64,000 nucleotides of DNA from Bacteroidales bacterium (GCA_009877105.1 WXFD01000075.1:1-64000); one strand, 5' to 3'; shown: positions 36,202 to 45,344, counted from the first letter of the stretch. Notes: generated from the letters alone by a model not told the origin. Numbers and translations are program-made.

Positions 36202-37146
36202 ATGCTGGAGAATGAGAAGTCCTGTTATGATCTGCTCGTCGTTACTGGTCCGACGGCTTCAGGGAAGACAGCCCTGGCAGCTGAACTTGCCTTACGGCTG
36301 GACGGAGAAGTGATAAGCGCCGATTCACGGCAGGTTTACAGGAAAATGAACCTGGGCTCGGGGAAAGATTACAGCGAATATGTAGTTGAAGGTAATAAAA
36401 TACCATATCACCTCATCGATGTTGCAGAACCCGGTTATAAGTACAACGTGTTTGAGTTCCAGCGGGATTTTATGGAAGCGTTCAGGAATATTTCAGGCAG
36501 GAAAAAATTACCGGTTGTTTGCGGCGGCTCAGGAATGTATCTTGACAGTATTGTCTCGGGATACAATCTTGTTGAGGTTCCGCCTGATCATAACCTGAGG
36601 TCGGCTCTGGAGGAAAAGAACATGGATGAGCTGAAAGGGATACTTGAATCATATAAAAAGCTGCACAACGTAACTGATCTTGATACCAGAAAAAGGGTTA
36701 TCCGGGCAATAGAAATAGAACATTACACAGGAAATCGGAGAGGAAATGGAATAGTTTTCCCGAAATTCAGTCCGTTTATTGCAGGTATACTTTACAGCAG
36801 GGAAAAGAGAAGGGCCCGGATCTCGGAACGACTCCGCCAGCGTTTTGAATCAGGCATGGTGGATGAGGTGCGGGAGCTGCTCAGGAGCGGCCTGTCACCG
36901 GAATCGCTTATATATTATGGTTTGGAATACAAGTATATAACTTTGTATGTTACGGGCCGGCTGAATTTCGATGAAATGTTTAAGGGCCTTGAAACCGCGA
37001 TCCACAGGTATGCCAAACGTCAGATGACCTGGTTCAGGGGAATGGAAAGAAAGGGAATAAAGATCCATTGGATTGATGGTGAGCTGCCAAGGGAGAAGAA
37101 GGTGGAAATGATCCTGAAGAAGTTTTCGTCCCGGCCTGAGATGTGA
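36202..37146 (+). CDS. miaA: tRNA dimethylallyltransferase
   Basis: The 314-residue enzyme transfers a dimethylallyl group to A37 of tRNAs reading UNN codons. It has the P-loop GPTASGKTALA, ISADSRQVYRKMNLGSGK, CGGSGMYLDSIVSG and the C-terminal RQMTWFRG stretch. Length and order match the family. It is monocistronic and faces the convergent S9 peptidase gene. Confidence 0.95.
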   Translation: MLENEKSCYDLLVVTGPTASGKTALAAELALRLDGEVISADSRQVYRKMNLGSGKDYSEYVVEGNKIPYHLIDVAEPGYKYNVFEFQRDFMEAFRNISGRKKLPVVCGGSGMYLDSIVSGYNLVEVPPDHNLRSALEEKNMDELKGILESYKKLHNVTDLDTRKRVIRAIEIEHYTGNRRGNGIVFPKFSPFIAGILYSREKRRARISERLRQRFESGMVDEVRELLRSGLSPESLIYYGLEYKYITLYVTGRLNFDEMFKGLETAIHRYAKRQMTWFRGMERKGIKIHWIDGELPREKKVEMILKKFSSRPEM

Positions 37147-37187
37147 TTTTATCTGAAACGCTGTTTCAAAGGCGGCAGGGAAAGAAA

Positions 37188-39248
37188 TCATTTCAGCCAC
37201 GCATCGAGCCATTCAAAGAATTCCCTTTGCCAAATCACTGCGTTTTGTGGTTTCAGAACCCAGTGGCATTCATCTTCAAAGAAAAGAAGCCTGGCGGGGA
37301 TATCCCTGAGCCTGGCTGCCTGGAATGCTTCCAGGCTCTGTGTATATGGAATCCTGAAATCATTGGCACCGGTAATTATCATGATCGGAGTGTCCCAGTT
37401 CCTGACCAGCAGATGCGGTGAGAATTTGTAGCTTTTATGATTTTCCCAGTAGGGGCCCTCATAATCCTTGTTTGGAAACCACATTTCCTCTGTTGATCCA
37501 TATTCACTGACAAAATTGAATACACCGCAGTGCGATATGAATGCCTTAAATCTCTTTTCATGGATCCCGGCGAGGTAAAATACGGAATACCCGCCATAGC
37601 TGGCTCCAACCGCTCCCATCCTGGAAGCATCGACATAGGGCTCCCTGGCCATCGCATCGGTGGCATCAAGATAATCCTGCATGTTCAGCCCTCCGTAATC
37701 ACCGGAGATCTGCTCCTTCCATTCCTGACCGAAGCCTGCCACTCCCCTCCTGTTGGGCGCGTACACTATGTATCCGTTTGCAGCCATCATCTGGAAGTTC
37801 CACCTGTATGACCAGAACTGCGTAAGTGCACTCTGCGGACCACCCAGACAAAAAAGCAATGCAGGATACTTCTTTGAAGCATCAAAATCAGGAGGATAGA
37901 TTACCCACATCTGAAGATCCTTTCCGTCTTTTGTCCTTATATATTTTTCAGAAACTTCCCCCATTTTAACCGACTCATAAATAGCCTTGTTGATGGAACT
38001 CAAATGCCTGACTTCACCGGTGTTAATATCGACGGTTACCAGCTCGGGCGCCATCGACATTGAATTCTGCTGGGCAACAAGAATCCCAGATTTCAGTGAT
38101 ACCGGGCTGAGATCGTAGTTGCCGCCGGCAACCTCAACTATTTCCCTGTCCGTGAGGTTCGTGCGGAATATTTTTAAGGTTCCGAGATGTGCACAGGAAA
38201 AGAAGAGGGTTGCATCATCCGACCAGTTTATCGCTGAAACATCAAAAGTCCAGCCTTCTGTTATCCATGCTCTTTTCCCGGTTGGTATGTCATAGACAAA
38301 CAACCTGTCAAGGTCTGATTCATAACCGTCGCGCTCCATGCTCTGGTATGCTATCTTAGAACCATCGGGCGAGAAGACGGGGTTTCTGTCATATCCCATG
38401 TTCCCGGCTGAGATGTTTATTTCATTGCCGGTGGAAATGTCGTAAAGGAAAATATCTGAATTCGTACTCAGGGCATCTTCCTTTCCCCTTAATCTCTTTG
38501 TAGTGTAGGCAATATATCTTCCATCGGGGCTCCAGGTTATTTCTGCTTCGTCAAAATAGGGTGAAAGGGGGGATTCAAATTTCTGTCCTTCCATAATATC
38601 CTTTTCACCGCTTACTGATCCGTCGGTGAAGGAAGCGACGAACACATGACTGTATGAATAGTCGCTCCAGTAATTCCAGTGCCTGTACATCAGGTCATCA
38701 ATTATCCGCACCTTTGCTTTGGGCAGGCCGTGTTTCTCGTTTGCGGTCTGGTCGAGCTTTACCCTTCGGGTGAACAGTATCCTGTCATTGGCGGGGGAGA
38801 TACTGAAAATTTCAAAATCGGATAAGCCATCGACCTTTTTCTGACCAGAGCCGTCGCTGTTCATGGTATAGAGGTCGCCTCCCCTGATAAATGCGATCTT
38901 TTTCCCGTTGCCGAACCATTGCGGAGAACTTCCTCCTTCAGTGGTAAGCTTGAGTGTTTCGCCTCCCGTGATCGGTGTTTTATAAATATTGGTTTGCCTG
39001 GCTTCACTCTTCAGATCAATGCCGGTAACACTGTAAATCACCGTTGAACCGTCGGGTGAAAGGGCAGCTGTGCCCAGCCTCCGGAACTTCCACAGAATTT
39101 CCGGTGTCATAACACCTTTTGCTTTTTCTTCCGGACTGAGAATTATCTTCTCATCCGTGATCTGTCTTGTTGCAACAGGGGCCTTTTTGCCGCATGAAAT
39201 CATAATCATGATGATGCAAGTCATCATGAGAAAAAGAGATCTTTTCAT
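37188..39248 (-). CDS. S9-family oligopeptidase lipoprotein (acylaminoacyl-peptidase-like)
   Basis: The 686-residue lipoprotein has a lipobox near residue 19 (IMISCG). Residues about 50-440 form a TolB/WD40-like propeller (SPDGSTVIYSVTG, SPDGRYIAYTTK, SPDGSKIAYQSM). The C-terminal alpha/beta hydrolase has Ser550 in GASYGGYS, Asp630 in GANDFRIP and His662 in ECHWV, a complete triad. It probably trims peptides in the periplasm. It is followed by recA on the same strand after 17 bases. Confidence 0.92.
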   Translation of the reverse strand: MKRSLFLMMTCIIMIMISCGKKAPVATRQITDEKIILSPEEKAKGVMTPEILWKFRRLGTAALSPDGSTVIYSVTGIDLKSEARQTNIYKTPITGGETLKLTTEGGSSPQWFGNGKKIAFIRGGDLYTMNSDGSGQKKVDGLSDFEIFSISPANDRILFTRRVKLDQTANEKHGLPKAKVRIIDDLMYRHWNYWSDYSYSHVFVASFTDGSVSGEKDIMEGQKFESPLSPYFDEAEITWSPDGRYIAYTTKRLRGKEDALSTNSDIFLYDISTGNEINISAGNMGYDRNPVFSPDGSKIAYQSMERDGYESDLDRLFVYDIPTGKRAWITEGWTFDVSAINWSDDATLFFSCAHLGTLKIFRTNLTDREIVEVAGGNYDLSPVSLKSGILVAQQNSMSMAPELVTVDINTGEVRHLSSINKAIYESVKMGEVSEKYIRTKDGKDLQMWVIYPPDFDASKKYPALLFCLGGPQSALTQFWSYRWNFQMMAANGYIVYAPNRRGVAGFGQEWKEQISGDYGGLNMQDYLDATDAMAREPYVDASRMGAVGASYGGYSVFYLAGIHEKRFKAFISHCGVFNFVSEYGSTEEMWFPNKDYEGPYWENHKSYKFSPHLLVRNWDTPIMIITGANDFRIPYTQSLEAFQAARLRDIPARLLFFEDECHWVLKPQNAVIWQREFFEWLDAWLK

Positions 39249-39265
39249 TTCGGGAATATGTGGAG

Positions 39266-40276
39266 TTAATTCTTCCTAAGTACCTCGGTAATTTTTGCCT
39301 TCAGTTCCTCGAACAATTCCGGATTGTCCTTTATTATCTGTTTGACAGCTTCGCGGCCCTGTCCAAGCCTTGTATCACCGTAACTGAACCATGAGCCTGA
39401 TTTCTTTATAATGTCGAAATCAACTCCCAGGTCGATTATTTCTCCCAGCTGCGAGATTCCCTCACCGTAAAGAATATCAAAATCGGCTTTCTTGAAAGGC
39501 GGGGCCAGTTTGTTTTTTACGATTTTAACTCTTGTCCGGCTTCCGATAATCTCTTCCCCCTCCTTAAGCTGGTTTGTTTTCCGGATGTCGATCCTTACTG
39601 AAGCATAGAATTTAAGTGCATTACCTCCGGTTGTTGTTTCGGGATTGCCAAACATTACACCTATCTTTTCCCTCAGCTGGTTTATGAAAATACAGGAGGT
39701 ATTTGTTTTGCTGATATTTGCGGTTAGTTTTCTGAGGGCCTGAGACATCAGCCTGGCCTGGAGCCCCATTTTAGAGTCTCCCATTTCTCCTTCGATCTCA
39801 GCTTTTGGAGTCAGGGCTGCAACTGAGTCTATTACAATGATGTCAAGTGCTCCTGAACGTATAAGGTTATCAGTGATTTCCAGGGCCTGTTCTCCGTTGT
39901 CGGGTTGAGAGATCAACAGATTCCCGATATCCACGCCAAGTTTTTCCGCATAATTCCTGTCGAAAGTGTGTTCTGCATCGATAATGGCAGCAATCCCTCC
40001 ATTTTTCTGTGCTTCGGCAATTGCATGAATGGCCAGGGTTGTTTTACCCGAAGCTTCCGGGCCATAGATTTCAATCACGCGACCCCTGGGAAAACCGCCT
40101 ATCCCGAGTGCCGCATCAAGTCCTATCGACCCCGTGGAGATGACCTGTATATTTTCAACGGCATGATCCCCCAGTTTCATGATTGTACCCTTGCCGAAAT
40201 CCTTTTCTATCTTCCCGATGGTGACCTCAAGGGCCTTAAGCTTTTCTTTATTGATTTCCTTTCGTTCAGTGCTCAT
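39266..40276 (-). CDS. recA: Recombinase A
   Basis: The 336-residue protein has the P-loop GPEASGKTT, Walker B LDIIVIDSVAAL, the L1/L2-region MSQALRKLTANISKTNTSCIFINQLREKIGVMFGNPETTTGG and the KNKLAPPFKKADFDILYGEGIS motif. It promotes strand exchange and SOS cleavage. It is followed by bcp upstream on the minus strand, ten bases apart, a likely operon. Confidence 0.98.
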   Translation of the reverse strand: MSTERKEINKEKLKALEVTIGKIEKDFGKGTIMKLGDHAVENIQVISTGSIGLDAALGIGGFPRGRVIEIYGPEASGKTTLAIHAIAEAQKNGGIAAIIDAEHTFDRNYAEKLGVDIGNLLISQPDNGEQALEITDNLIRSGALDIIVIDSVAALTPKAEIEGEMGDSKMGLQARLMSQALRKLTANISKTNTSCIFINQLREKIGVMFGNPETTTGGNALKFYASVRIDIRKTNQLKEGEEIIGSRTRVKIVKNKLAPPFKKADFDILYGEGISQLGEIIDLGVDFDIIKKSGSWFSYGDTRLGQGREAVKQIIKDNPELFEELKAKITEVLRKN

Positions 40277-40286
40277 TGTATTGGTT

Positions 40287-40751
40287 TTATTGTTCGTAAA
40301 GTTTTAATATCTGCTCCGTGTGATTTTTGGTGTCAACCTTTGATATAATCTTTTCAATGATACCGCTTTCATTTATAATGAACGTGGTTCTCTGTATGCC
40401 CATGAAGGTTTTCCCGTAAAGCTTTTTCTCGCCGTAAACACCATAATCGTTAAGTATTTTCCTTGAGGTATCGGCAATCAGCGGAAATGGCAGGGAATAT
40501 TTATCTGAGAAGCCCTTATGCGATTTTTCACTGTCGGCACTTACTCCTATAACCGCAAATCCCTTTTTTATCAGATCGCTGTGGTTGTCGCGGAGGTTGC
40601 ATGCCTCTGCGGTACATCCCGGGGTATTGTCTTTTGGATAGAAATAGAGTATCACTTTTTTGCCTGCCAGGTCTGACAACCTGACGGTTTTGCCGTCCTG
40701 ATCCGTTCCTTCGAACGAGGGCGCCTTCATTCTTTCTTTAAGTTTTGACAT
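40287..40751 (-). CDS. bcp: Thioredoxin-dependent thiol peroxidase (BCP-type peroxiredoxin)
   Basis: The 154-residue peroxiredoxin has the peroxidatic Cys46 in NTPGCTAEAC and a resolving Cys51 five residues later, as in the BCP atypical two-Cys class. The TF motif GIQRTTFIINE is present. It detoxifies hydroperoxides with thioredoxin. Its upstream region contains the candidate prophage attachment core at 40778-40788, so the prophage sits in its promoter region. Confidence 0.95.
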   Translation of the reverse strand: MSKLKERMKAPSFEGTDQDGKTVRLSDLAGKKVILYFYPKDNTPGCTAEACNLRDNHSDLIKKGFAVIGVSADSEKSHKGFSDKYSLPFPLIADTSRKILNDYGVYGEKKLYGKTFMGIQRTTFIINESGIIEKIISKVDTKNHTEQILKLYEQ

Positions 40752-40777
40752 GTAAAGCGGATTTTGTAATTAGGGTT

Positions 40778-40788
40778 AAATTTACGAA
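40778..40788. repeat. Candidate attL core
   Basis: AAATTTACGAA is repeated exactly at 63581-63591. In each copy the four central bases TACG are flanked by partly inverted AATT-type arms, as at tyrosine-recombinase crossover sites. The host bcp promoter lies to its left. Confidence 0.5.
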
Positions 40789-40844
40789 TTTCGTTTAAAT
40801 GAAAAATATATACAATGAAAAATCTTATAATGTTAATAATCAGC

Positions 40845-40864
40845 ATACGGGGATTTTCCCGTAT
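40845..40864. promoter_or_regulatory. Palindrome upstream of the integrase gene
   Basis: Perfect arms ATACGGG and CCCGTAT flank a 6-base centre. It lies 80 bases before the integrase start, and could be an operator or a stop for transcription entering from the left. Confidence 0.45.
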
Positions 40865-40883
40865 TTGGTTTTAATGTATGTAA

Positions 40884-40913
40884 ATTGTATATTTGAAGCA
40901 ATATTGTATATTT
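40884..40913. repeat. Direct repeats ATTGTATATTT upstream of the integrase gene
   Basis: Two identical 11-mers begin at 40884 and 40903, about two helical turns (19 bp) apart, with a third partial copy near 40915. They may be integrase arm sites or operators. Confidence 0.4.
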
Positions 40914-40944
40914 TCTGTATATCATTTAACCAATTTTTAAGACA

Positions 40945-42162
40945 ATGAAGATAAGCAAATATACGCTAAGATATATAGCTTTAGGGAAAGAGAAAAAAAC
41001 TTATTTAAGATATTTTGTCACGGTCAACGGCAAAGGTGAGACATATAATATACCGTGTGATGTAATTTTATCTGCTGAACAGTTACAGCAACTGAATAAC
41101 GGTACTTTGGGTGGGATGATACAAAAAGAACTCTACCGAATTAGGGATGAAAAACGCCAAACTATTGAACGTTTTGCATTAGCTAATAATACATATCCAA
41201 CTGCTCAACAACTTAGAATCTGGAATAAGTTAGTATTTTCTAACTTCAAGATAGAATATTGGATTAGAAAGTATTTACAAAATCTACATATAAAGCCAAG
41301 CAGTATAAGAGTATATGCATACGCTATTAGTAAATTCAAAACCTTTTATAAAAATAATTTAGGGCATTTAAATATTGAAGAAATTATATCAAAAAATACT
41401 ATTTCTATGTTTGGGGATAACCTTAAAATAATGGGAAAATTTAACGGAAAAAACAATACATTCGTACATATACACAATTATCAAAGTATCGTAATAAGAT
41501 TTCTGAATTATGTTGCTGAAAATAGTAATTTACCAAAAATTGAATTCTTTTTAAGACAACCATCCCATAGCAGTAAATGGCATATTGATTATAATGATTA
41601 TAATAGGCTGCTTCAACACAAACCAAAGACAAAAACAGAAACAGTTGTACTTGACATTATAAAAATTAACTCAAAAATTGGTTTACGTATTAATGAACTT
41701 TTGAATATTGAAAAAGATAATATAACTGTTGCTGATGATTGCGTTTATATAAAATTTTTGGAGCATAAAAAAAGTAAGGAAAGAACAGTTGTTGTTGTTG
41801 ATGCTGAAGCAATGAATTTAATTAAAAAATATATGAACATTAATGAAACATACATATTCCCATTTCAACATCATAACTGGTTTAATACTGTTCTACGTAG
41901 CATAGCCAAAGAAGTATTTAAAAATGAAACTGTAAAAATATATAAAAACACTATTAAAGTAAATGGATACGTTGATGTGTATAAATATAAGGCAATATCA
42001 AGCCATTCTTTCAGACGTTATGCCATTGAACGTAATATTGCTGAATATGGTGTTGATGTAGCAAGAACCTTTAGCGGTCATCAAGATACACAAGTTCTAT
42101 ATAAACATTATGCTGACTTTATGCACAGCGAAGATTTGAAGAAAAGATTATTGAAAAAATAG
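40945..42162 (+). CDS. int: Tyrosine-type site-specific integrase
   Basis: The 405-residue recombinase has an N-terminal arm/core-binding half (to about 215) and a C-terminal catalytic domain. Residues of the RKHRHY set are visible: Arg in GLRINEL, Lys in EHKKSKERT, His and Arg in HSFRRYA, His in SGHQD, and the nucleophile Tyr in LYKHYAD. It lies at the left prophage end and faces inward, away from the candidate attL. Base composition is AT-rich like the rest of the prophage. It integrates and probably excises the prophage; no separate excisionase is obvious. Confidence 0.93.
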   Translation: MKISKYTLRYIALGKEKKTYLRYFVTVNGKGETYNIPCDVILSAEQLQQLNNGTLGGMIQKELYRIRDEKRQTIERFALANNTYPTAQQLRIWNKLVFSNFKIEYWIRKYLQNLHIKPSSIRVYAYAISKFKTFYKNNLGHLNIEEIISKNTISMFGDNLKIMGKFNGKNNTFVHIHNYQSIVIRFLNYVAENSNLPKIEFFLRQPSHSSKWHIDYNDYNRLLQHKPKTKTETVVLDIIKINSKIGLRINELLNIEKDNITVADDCVYIKFLEHKKSKERTVVVVDAEAMNLIKKYMNINETYIFPFQHHNWFNTVLRSIAKEVFKNETVKIYKNTIKVNGYVDVYKYKAISSHSFRRYAIERNIAEYGVDVARTFSGHQDTQVLYKHYADFMHSEDLKKRLLKK

Positions 42163-42231
42163 GTTTTTTTGAATCAGCCACGTATTTATATATGTACTTT
42201 CTTGTTGAAAAGCCATTTGTTTTTATTGTTT

Positions 42232-42258
42232 AAGGTGCAGTTTTCCCCTGCACCTTTT
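42232..42258 (+). terminator. Intrinsic terminator after integrase
   Basis: AAGGTGCAG and CTGCACCTT form a nine-bp stem with a pyrimidine loop, followed by a T-rich stretch. Confidence 0.85.
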
Positions 42259-42314
42259 CTTTTAATAATAATATTTTTATCTTTACCACGTTAATAATAT
42301 AAAAAAATATAATT

Positions 42315-42518
42315 ATGACACCATCAAAACTTGCTGTACTTGTCAAAGAGACATTAATGAAAAAACCCAACAAGGGTGTACAATTTAAATCATTTGCTAA
42401 CGCAATGGGTGATGATTACATTGATTTTGTTAAATACAGTAACAAAGCAGTTGAAGCTGTAAAAGCAAAGCGTATTGCTATACTTGAAGCGGAAATTGAG
42501 AAAATTAAGAAAATGTGA
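42315..42518 (+). CDS. Small phage protein, 67 residues
   Basis: The basic, lysine-rich helical protein has no signal or membrane segment (VQFKSFANAMGDDYIDFVKYSNKAVEAVKAKR). It lies downstream of the integrase terminator, and a terminator lies 33 bases after its stop, so it has its own transcript. I do not recognise a family. An excisionase-like or DNA-binding role is possible by position but not shown. Confidence 0.6.
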   Translation: MTPSKLAVLVKETLMKKPNKGVQFKSFANAMGDDYIDFVKYSNKAVEAVKAKRIAILEAEIEKIKKM

Positions 42519-42550
42519 ATTTGTGACTAATTTAAAATTAAATAAAAAAG

Positions 42551-42574
42551 AAAGGTGAGTTGATGCTCACCTTT
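42551..42574. terminator. Bidirectional intrinsic terminator
   Basis: AAAGGTGAG / CTCACCTTT forms a nine-bp stem with a six-base loop, flanked by A- and T-rich runs. It separates the small plus-strand gene from the minus-strand genes. A near-identical copy is at 42898-42921. Confidence 0.85.
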
Positions 42575-42576
42575 TC

Positions 42577-42804
42577 TTATAATATATTTTCAATATATTC
42601 TATTGCTGATTCAAGGTCAGATAAAGCACATTCCAAGTCATTAATAGCATTTTCTGAATTTTGATAATTTTCAGATGCAGCTAAATTTTCTGGCATATTA
42701 TCAAAGCATTCCTGTTCTTCCTCAAGCAATGCCTGTATATCATCTCTAACAGCATTTAATGCGTCAAGACAAGTTGCAATTTCTTTACGTCTAATATTAT
42801 TCAT
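42577..42804 (-). CDS. Small acidic phage protein, coiled coil
   Basis: The 75-residue, strongly acidic helical protein (RRKEIATCLDALNAVRDDIQALLEEEQECFDNMPENL) is followed by heptad-like SENAINDLECALSDLESAIEYIENIL. Similar small acidic proteins are common in Bacteroidota phages, but I know no function. It is isolated between two near-identical terminators, which suggests a separate transcription unit. Confidence 0.7.
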   Translation of the reverse strand: MNNIRRKEIATCLDALNAVRDDIQALLEEEQECFDNMPENLAASENYQNSENAINDLECALSDLESAIEYIENIL

Positions 42805-42897
42805 ATTTATAATGTTTTTAAAATTTAAAACAAATATATTAATATAAATTATTATTAATACGATTATTTATTATATTTTGATAATTGAATAAAAAAG

Positions 42898-42921
42898 AAA
42901 GGTGAGCATTAACTCACCTTT
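42898..42921. terminator. Bidirectional intrinsic terminator, copy of 42551-42574
   Basis: The same arms AAAGGTGAG / CTCACCTTT with a different six-base loop lie just after the stop of the holin-like gene (minus strand). Confidence 0.85.
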
Positions 42922-42923
42922 GA

Positions 42924-43157
42924 CTAAATTTTATATTTTTTCTTGAAGTTTCGAAACGCAAAATCCAGTGTTAATTTTACTAAATAACCTATAATACCAC
43001 CAACAACACCAATGATTATTGTTGATATAATTGCTTCCCAAGTGGGTAAATAATGAAATGTTTTTGCTTGTGATATAGCACCAACAGTACCACCAATAGG
43101 TGGAAACGTGTCACTTAATTTACATATGATAAAACAATATATCTTTTCCATTCTCAT
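42924..43157 (-). CDS. Small membrane protein, holin candidate
   Basis: The 77-residue protein has one strong membrane segment at about 40-62 (IISTIIIGVVGGIIGYLVKL) and a basic C-terminal tail (FRNFKKKYKI). The N-terminus may be a second weaker segment. Size, late position after the fibre genes and topology suit a holin or a small tail-exit protein. No endolysin neighbours it, so the holin call is only positional. Confidence 0.5.
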   Translation of the reverse strand: MRMEKIYCFIICKLSDTFPPIGGTVGAISQAKTFHYLPTWEAIISTIIIGVVGGIIGYLVKLTLDFAFRNFKKKYKI

Positions 43158-43158
43158 T

Positions 43159-43461
43159 TTAATTTTTCAATAATGACGGTAAAATAGTATATGTTCCTTC
43201 AGCTATTGCATATTGTTTTGATTGATATTTGACAACAACATTGTACCAATAAACATATTCTTCAACATTATTTTTTGATGCCGATATTTCAAATATAGTT
43301 GTACCTTGCGATGTCGTGCCAGTATGACCAGATATAATATAATTACCACCATTTTCTTTATCGGTAACATATAGTTTTATGTCAGTTGCACCAGATAATT
43401 GAGATGGTAAAGTAACAGTAATAGTTTTATTGGTATTTTTATATGCTGTTAAATTATCCAT
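43159..43461 (-). CDS. Small phage beta-rich protein, possibly BppU-like
   Basis: The 100-residue protein looks all-beta (KTITVTLPSQLSGATDIKLYVTDKENGGNYIISGHTGTT) and resembles small immunoglobulin-like or baseplate-upper-type domains found near tail fibres. It is preceded by a GTATTTATAA element ten bases before its ATG and is the first gene of the last late unit. It is probably a fibre or baseplate accessory. Confidence 0.55.
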   Translation of the reverse strand: MDNLTAYKNTNKTITVTLPSQLSGATDIKLYVTDKENGGNYIISGHTGTTSQGTTIFEISASKNNVEEYVYWYNVVVKYQSKQYAIAEGTYTILPSLLKN

Positions 43462-43470
43462 ATTATTTTA

Positions 43471-43480
43471 TTATAAATAC
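43471..43480 (-). promoter_or_regulatory. Phage motif copy 1 (GTATTTATAA on minus strand)
   Basis: Exact 10-mer, 10 bases before the ATG at 43461. It follows the stop of the 592-residue fibre gene. Confidence 0.6.
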
Positions 43481-43488
43481 AATTTTTT

Positions 43489-45267
43489 TTAAGTTATTTT
43501 TCCAGAAAGAACATCATTATTTACTTTACCTTTAAAATTTTCTGCTGATAGTTCTGCAATTAATTCTTGTTCATTAGTTTCGCCAATAAGATTATCTTGA
43601 TAATAAACTGGTAATGGTGTGGTATTTAACCATATTTTATTATTATTTAATGCATCTGACATTAATTTACCATATGCATAATATTGTTTTTGTGTTACAT
43701 AACCATTTTTTGATATAGTTAATTCGAAATTTTCATAATATGTATTTAAATTATTATATACGTGTGTTTGTTCAATAACATCTATTACAACATATCCGTT
43801 TTCATCACTTGTTAAATTATATGATTGATTTTTATCATCTTTTATATTTATACTTGCTCCAACAATAGGAATATTATTTGTATCTACTATTTGAGTAGTA
43901 AATTTTCTCATAAAATAAAATGATGTTTGTTCTAAATTTGCTAAAGTACCAGCATATGTTATTACTTTTCTATTATTTGCTCTTGATGTGTCAACATTTT
44001 CATAATAACATTGGCGTTCATCTGCTGAATACGAATAAACCATAATATCGTAACTTCTATATCTTATATAAATATTCTGTAATGTACGTGGCTGTACACC
44101 TATATTATCATAATAATATACCAGATATAAATAAAAATCATAAATATTTGAATTTTTAAGGTATCCATTTGGAGAAGTCCAAGTTAATTTGGAATTATAT
44201 AAATTATATTCTTCTAAATAAAACGTGGAATAAGAAAAATTTAAATCCATATAAAATGAATTTGTTGTACCCACAATTGGTTTTGGTATTCCATCTACTG
44301 CACAATCAGAAAATACAACACTATTTGATACATTATATTTCATTATTGCTCTTTGTCGTCCCTTATTTGATATACCTACGCCATATGATAATGTCATTGC
44401 TTCCCATTGGAAAGTACAACATTCTTGAATAATAGTATAACTTGTAAGTGTTAATACATTCGGTGTTGTAATTTTTACGTGAGCAGTTAACTTTATCAAA
44501 TTATTAGTTATTATATTATATTCATCTATTTCATATTCCTTTATTAAATTATTTATTGTTGCTATGCTTGTTGTACCTTCATCAATAATAATTGATGGTT
44601 TTCCAATATTTCTTGTAAGATTATTATATTGTGGATATGGGAATATATAGCCAGTCCACGTACAATATGTCGGTGATGCAGTTACAAGATAAGGTGCGGT
44701 AATATTAAACGGATTGGTGTTGTAAGCAGACACGTACGGTCCGTGGCTCATCTTATTTATTGCTCCAACAAAAACACCTTCACTATTAAATGGGTTTGTC
44801 GTGTCACACCACATTTGAATTGTTTGTGCACGATTAGGAAAAATTTTACATATCCAACTACCAGTTTCATCACCAACAAATGCTTTATTAATTCTGAAAG
44901 TATGAGCACCAAGCCAAGTTATTGTATACGTGCCTGAATAATTTGAACTGGTTATTATAATTTTGTTACCAGTTGTTAAACAATGTAAATGTGATGTAAC
45001 GATAGTTGTTCCATCGCCACCATCACTAAAACTTTCAATTTCACCAGATGTCTGCCACGTAACAGATACTGACTTATGTGTACTTGTGGTTGTGAAAGTT
45101 GATACATCAGACATAGGACTGTGCGACATATGATATACCCAAGTTGTATTTGATAAATCTTTAAAAAAACCAAAGTAATAATATGTTGTATTTGGAAGCA
45201 AAGTCCCGCCTTCTGTTAAAGTTACAGTAAGTTCAGGTTTCTTCCATCTATATACTATATTTGCCAT
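43489..45267 (-). CDS. Phage tail fibre or receptor-binding protein with carboxypeptidase-regulatory-like domain
   Basis: The 592-residue protein is beta-rich throughout and lacks charged helices. The N-terminal part (about 1-90) has two beta-sandwich-like repeats; the middle is irregular and aromatic-rich, possibly a beta helix or fibre shaft. Residues about 445-520 match a carboxypeptidase-regulatory-like fold (TTQIVDTNNIPIVGASINIKDDK...LTSDENGYVVIDV). It follows the cysteine-rich fibre genes in the late order. It is probably the distal receptor-binding or host-surface-interacting protein. Confidence 0.7.
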   Translation of the reverse strand: MANIVYRWKKPELTVTLTEGGTLLPNTTYYYFGFFKDLSNTTWVYHMSHSPMSDVSTFTTTSTHKSVSVTWQTSGEIESFSDGGDGTTIVTSHLHCLTTGNKIIITSSNYSGTYTITWLGAHTFRINKAFVGDETGSWICKIFPNRAQTIQMWCDTTNPFNSEGVFVGAINKMSHGPYVSAYNTNPFNITAPYLVTASPTYCTWTGYIFPYPQYNNLTRNIGKPSIIIDEGTTSIATINNLIKEYEIDEYNIITNNLIKLTAHVKITTPNVLTLTSYTIIQECCTFQWEAMTLSYGVGISNKGRQRAIMKYNVSNSVVFSDCAVDGIPKPIVGTTNSFYMDLNFSYSTFYLEEYNLYNSKLTWTSPNGYLKNSNIYDFYLYLVYYYDNIGVQPRTLQNIYIRYRSYDIMVYSYSADERQCYYENVDTSRANNRKVITYAGTLANLEQTSFYFMRKFTTQIVDTNNIPIVGASINIKDDKNQSYNLTSDENGYVVIDVIEQTHVYNNLNTYYENFELTISKNGYVTQKQYYAYGKLMSDALNNNKIWLNTTPLPVYYQDNLIGETNEQELIAELSAENFKGKVNNDVLSGKIT

Positions 45268-45344
45268 AATTATCTAATTTATTATCCTGATGTTTCTGCT
45301 GTTAATGTTGCCATTATAATATATAATTTATATTTATTTTTTAT

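Noticed and set aside
364..39279. Many frames of 60-170 codons opposite to or within rsmI, nadE, the barrel gene, M14 genes, uvrA and others
   Set aside because: They lie inside better-supported genes, have odd composition, and no recognisable domains or start context.
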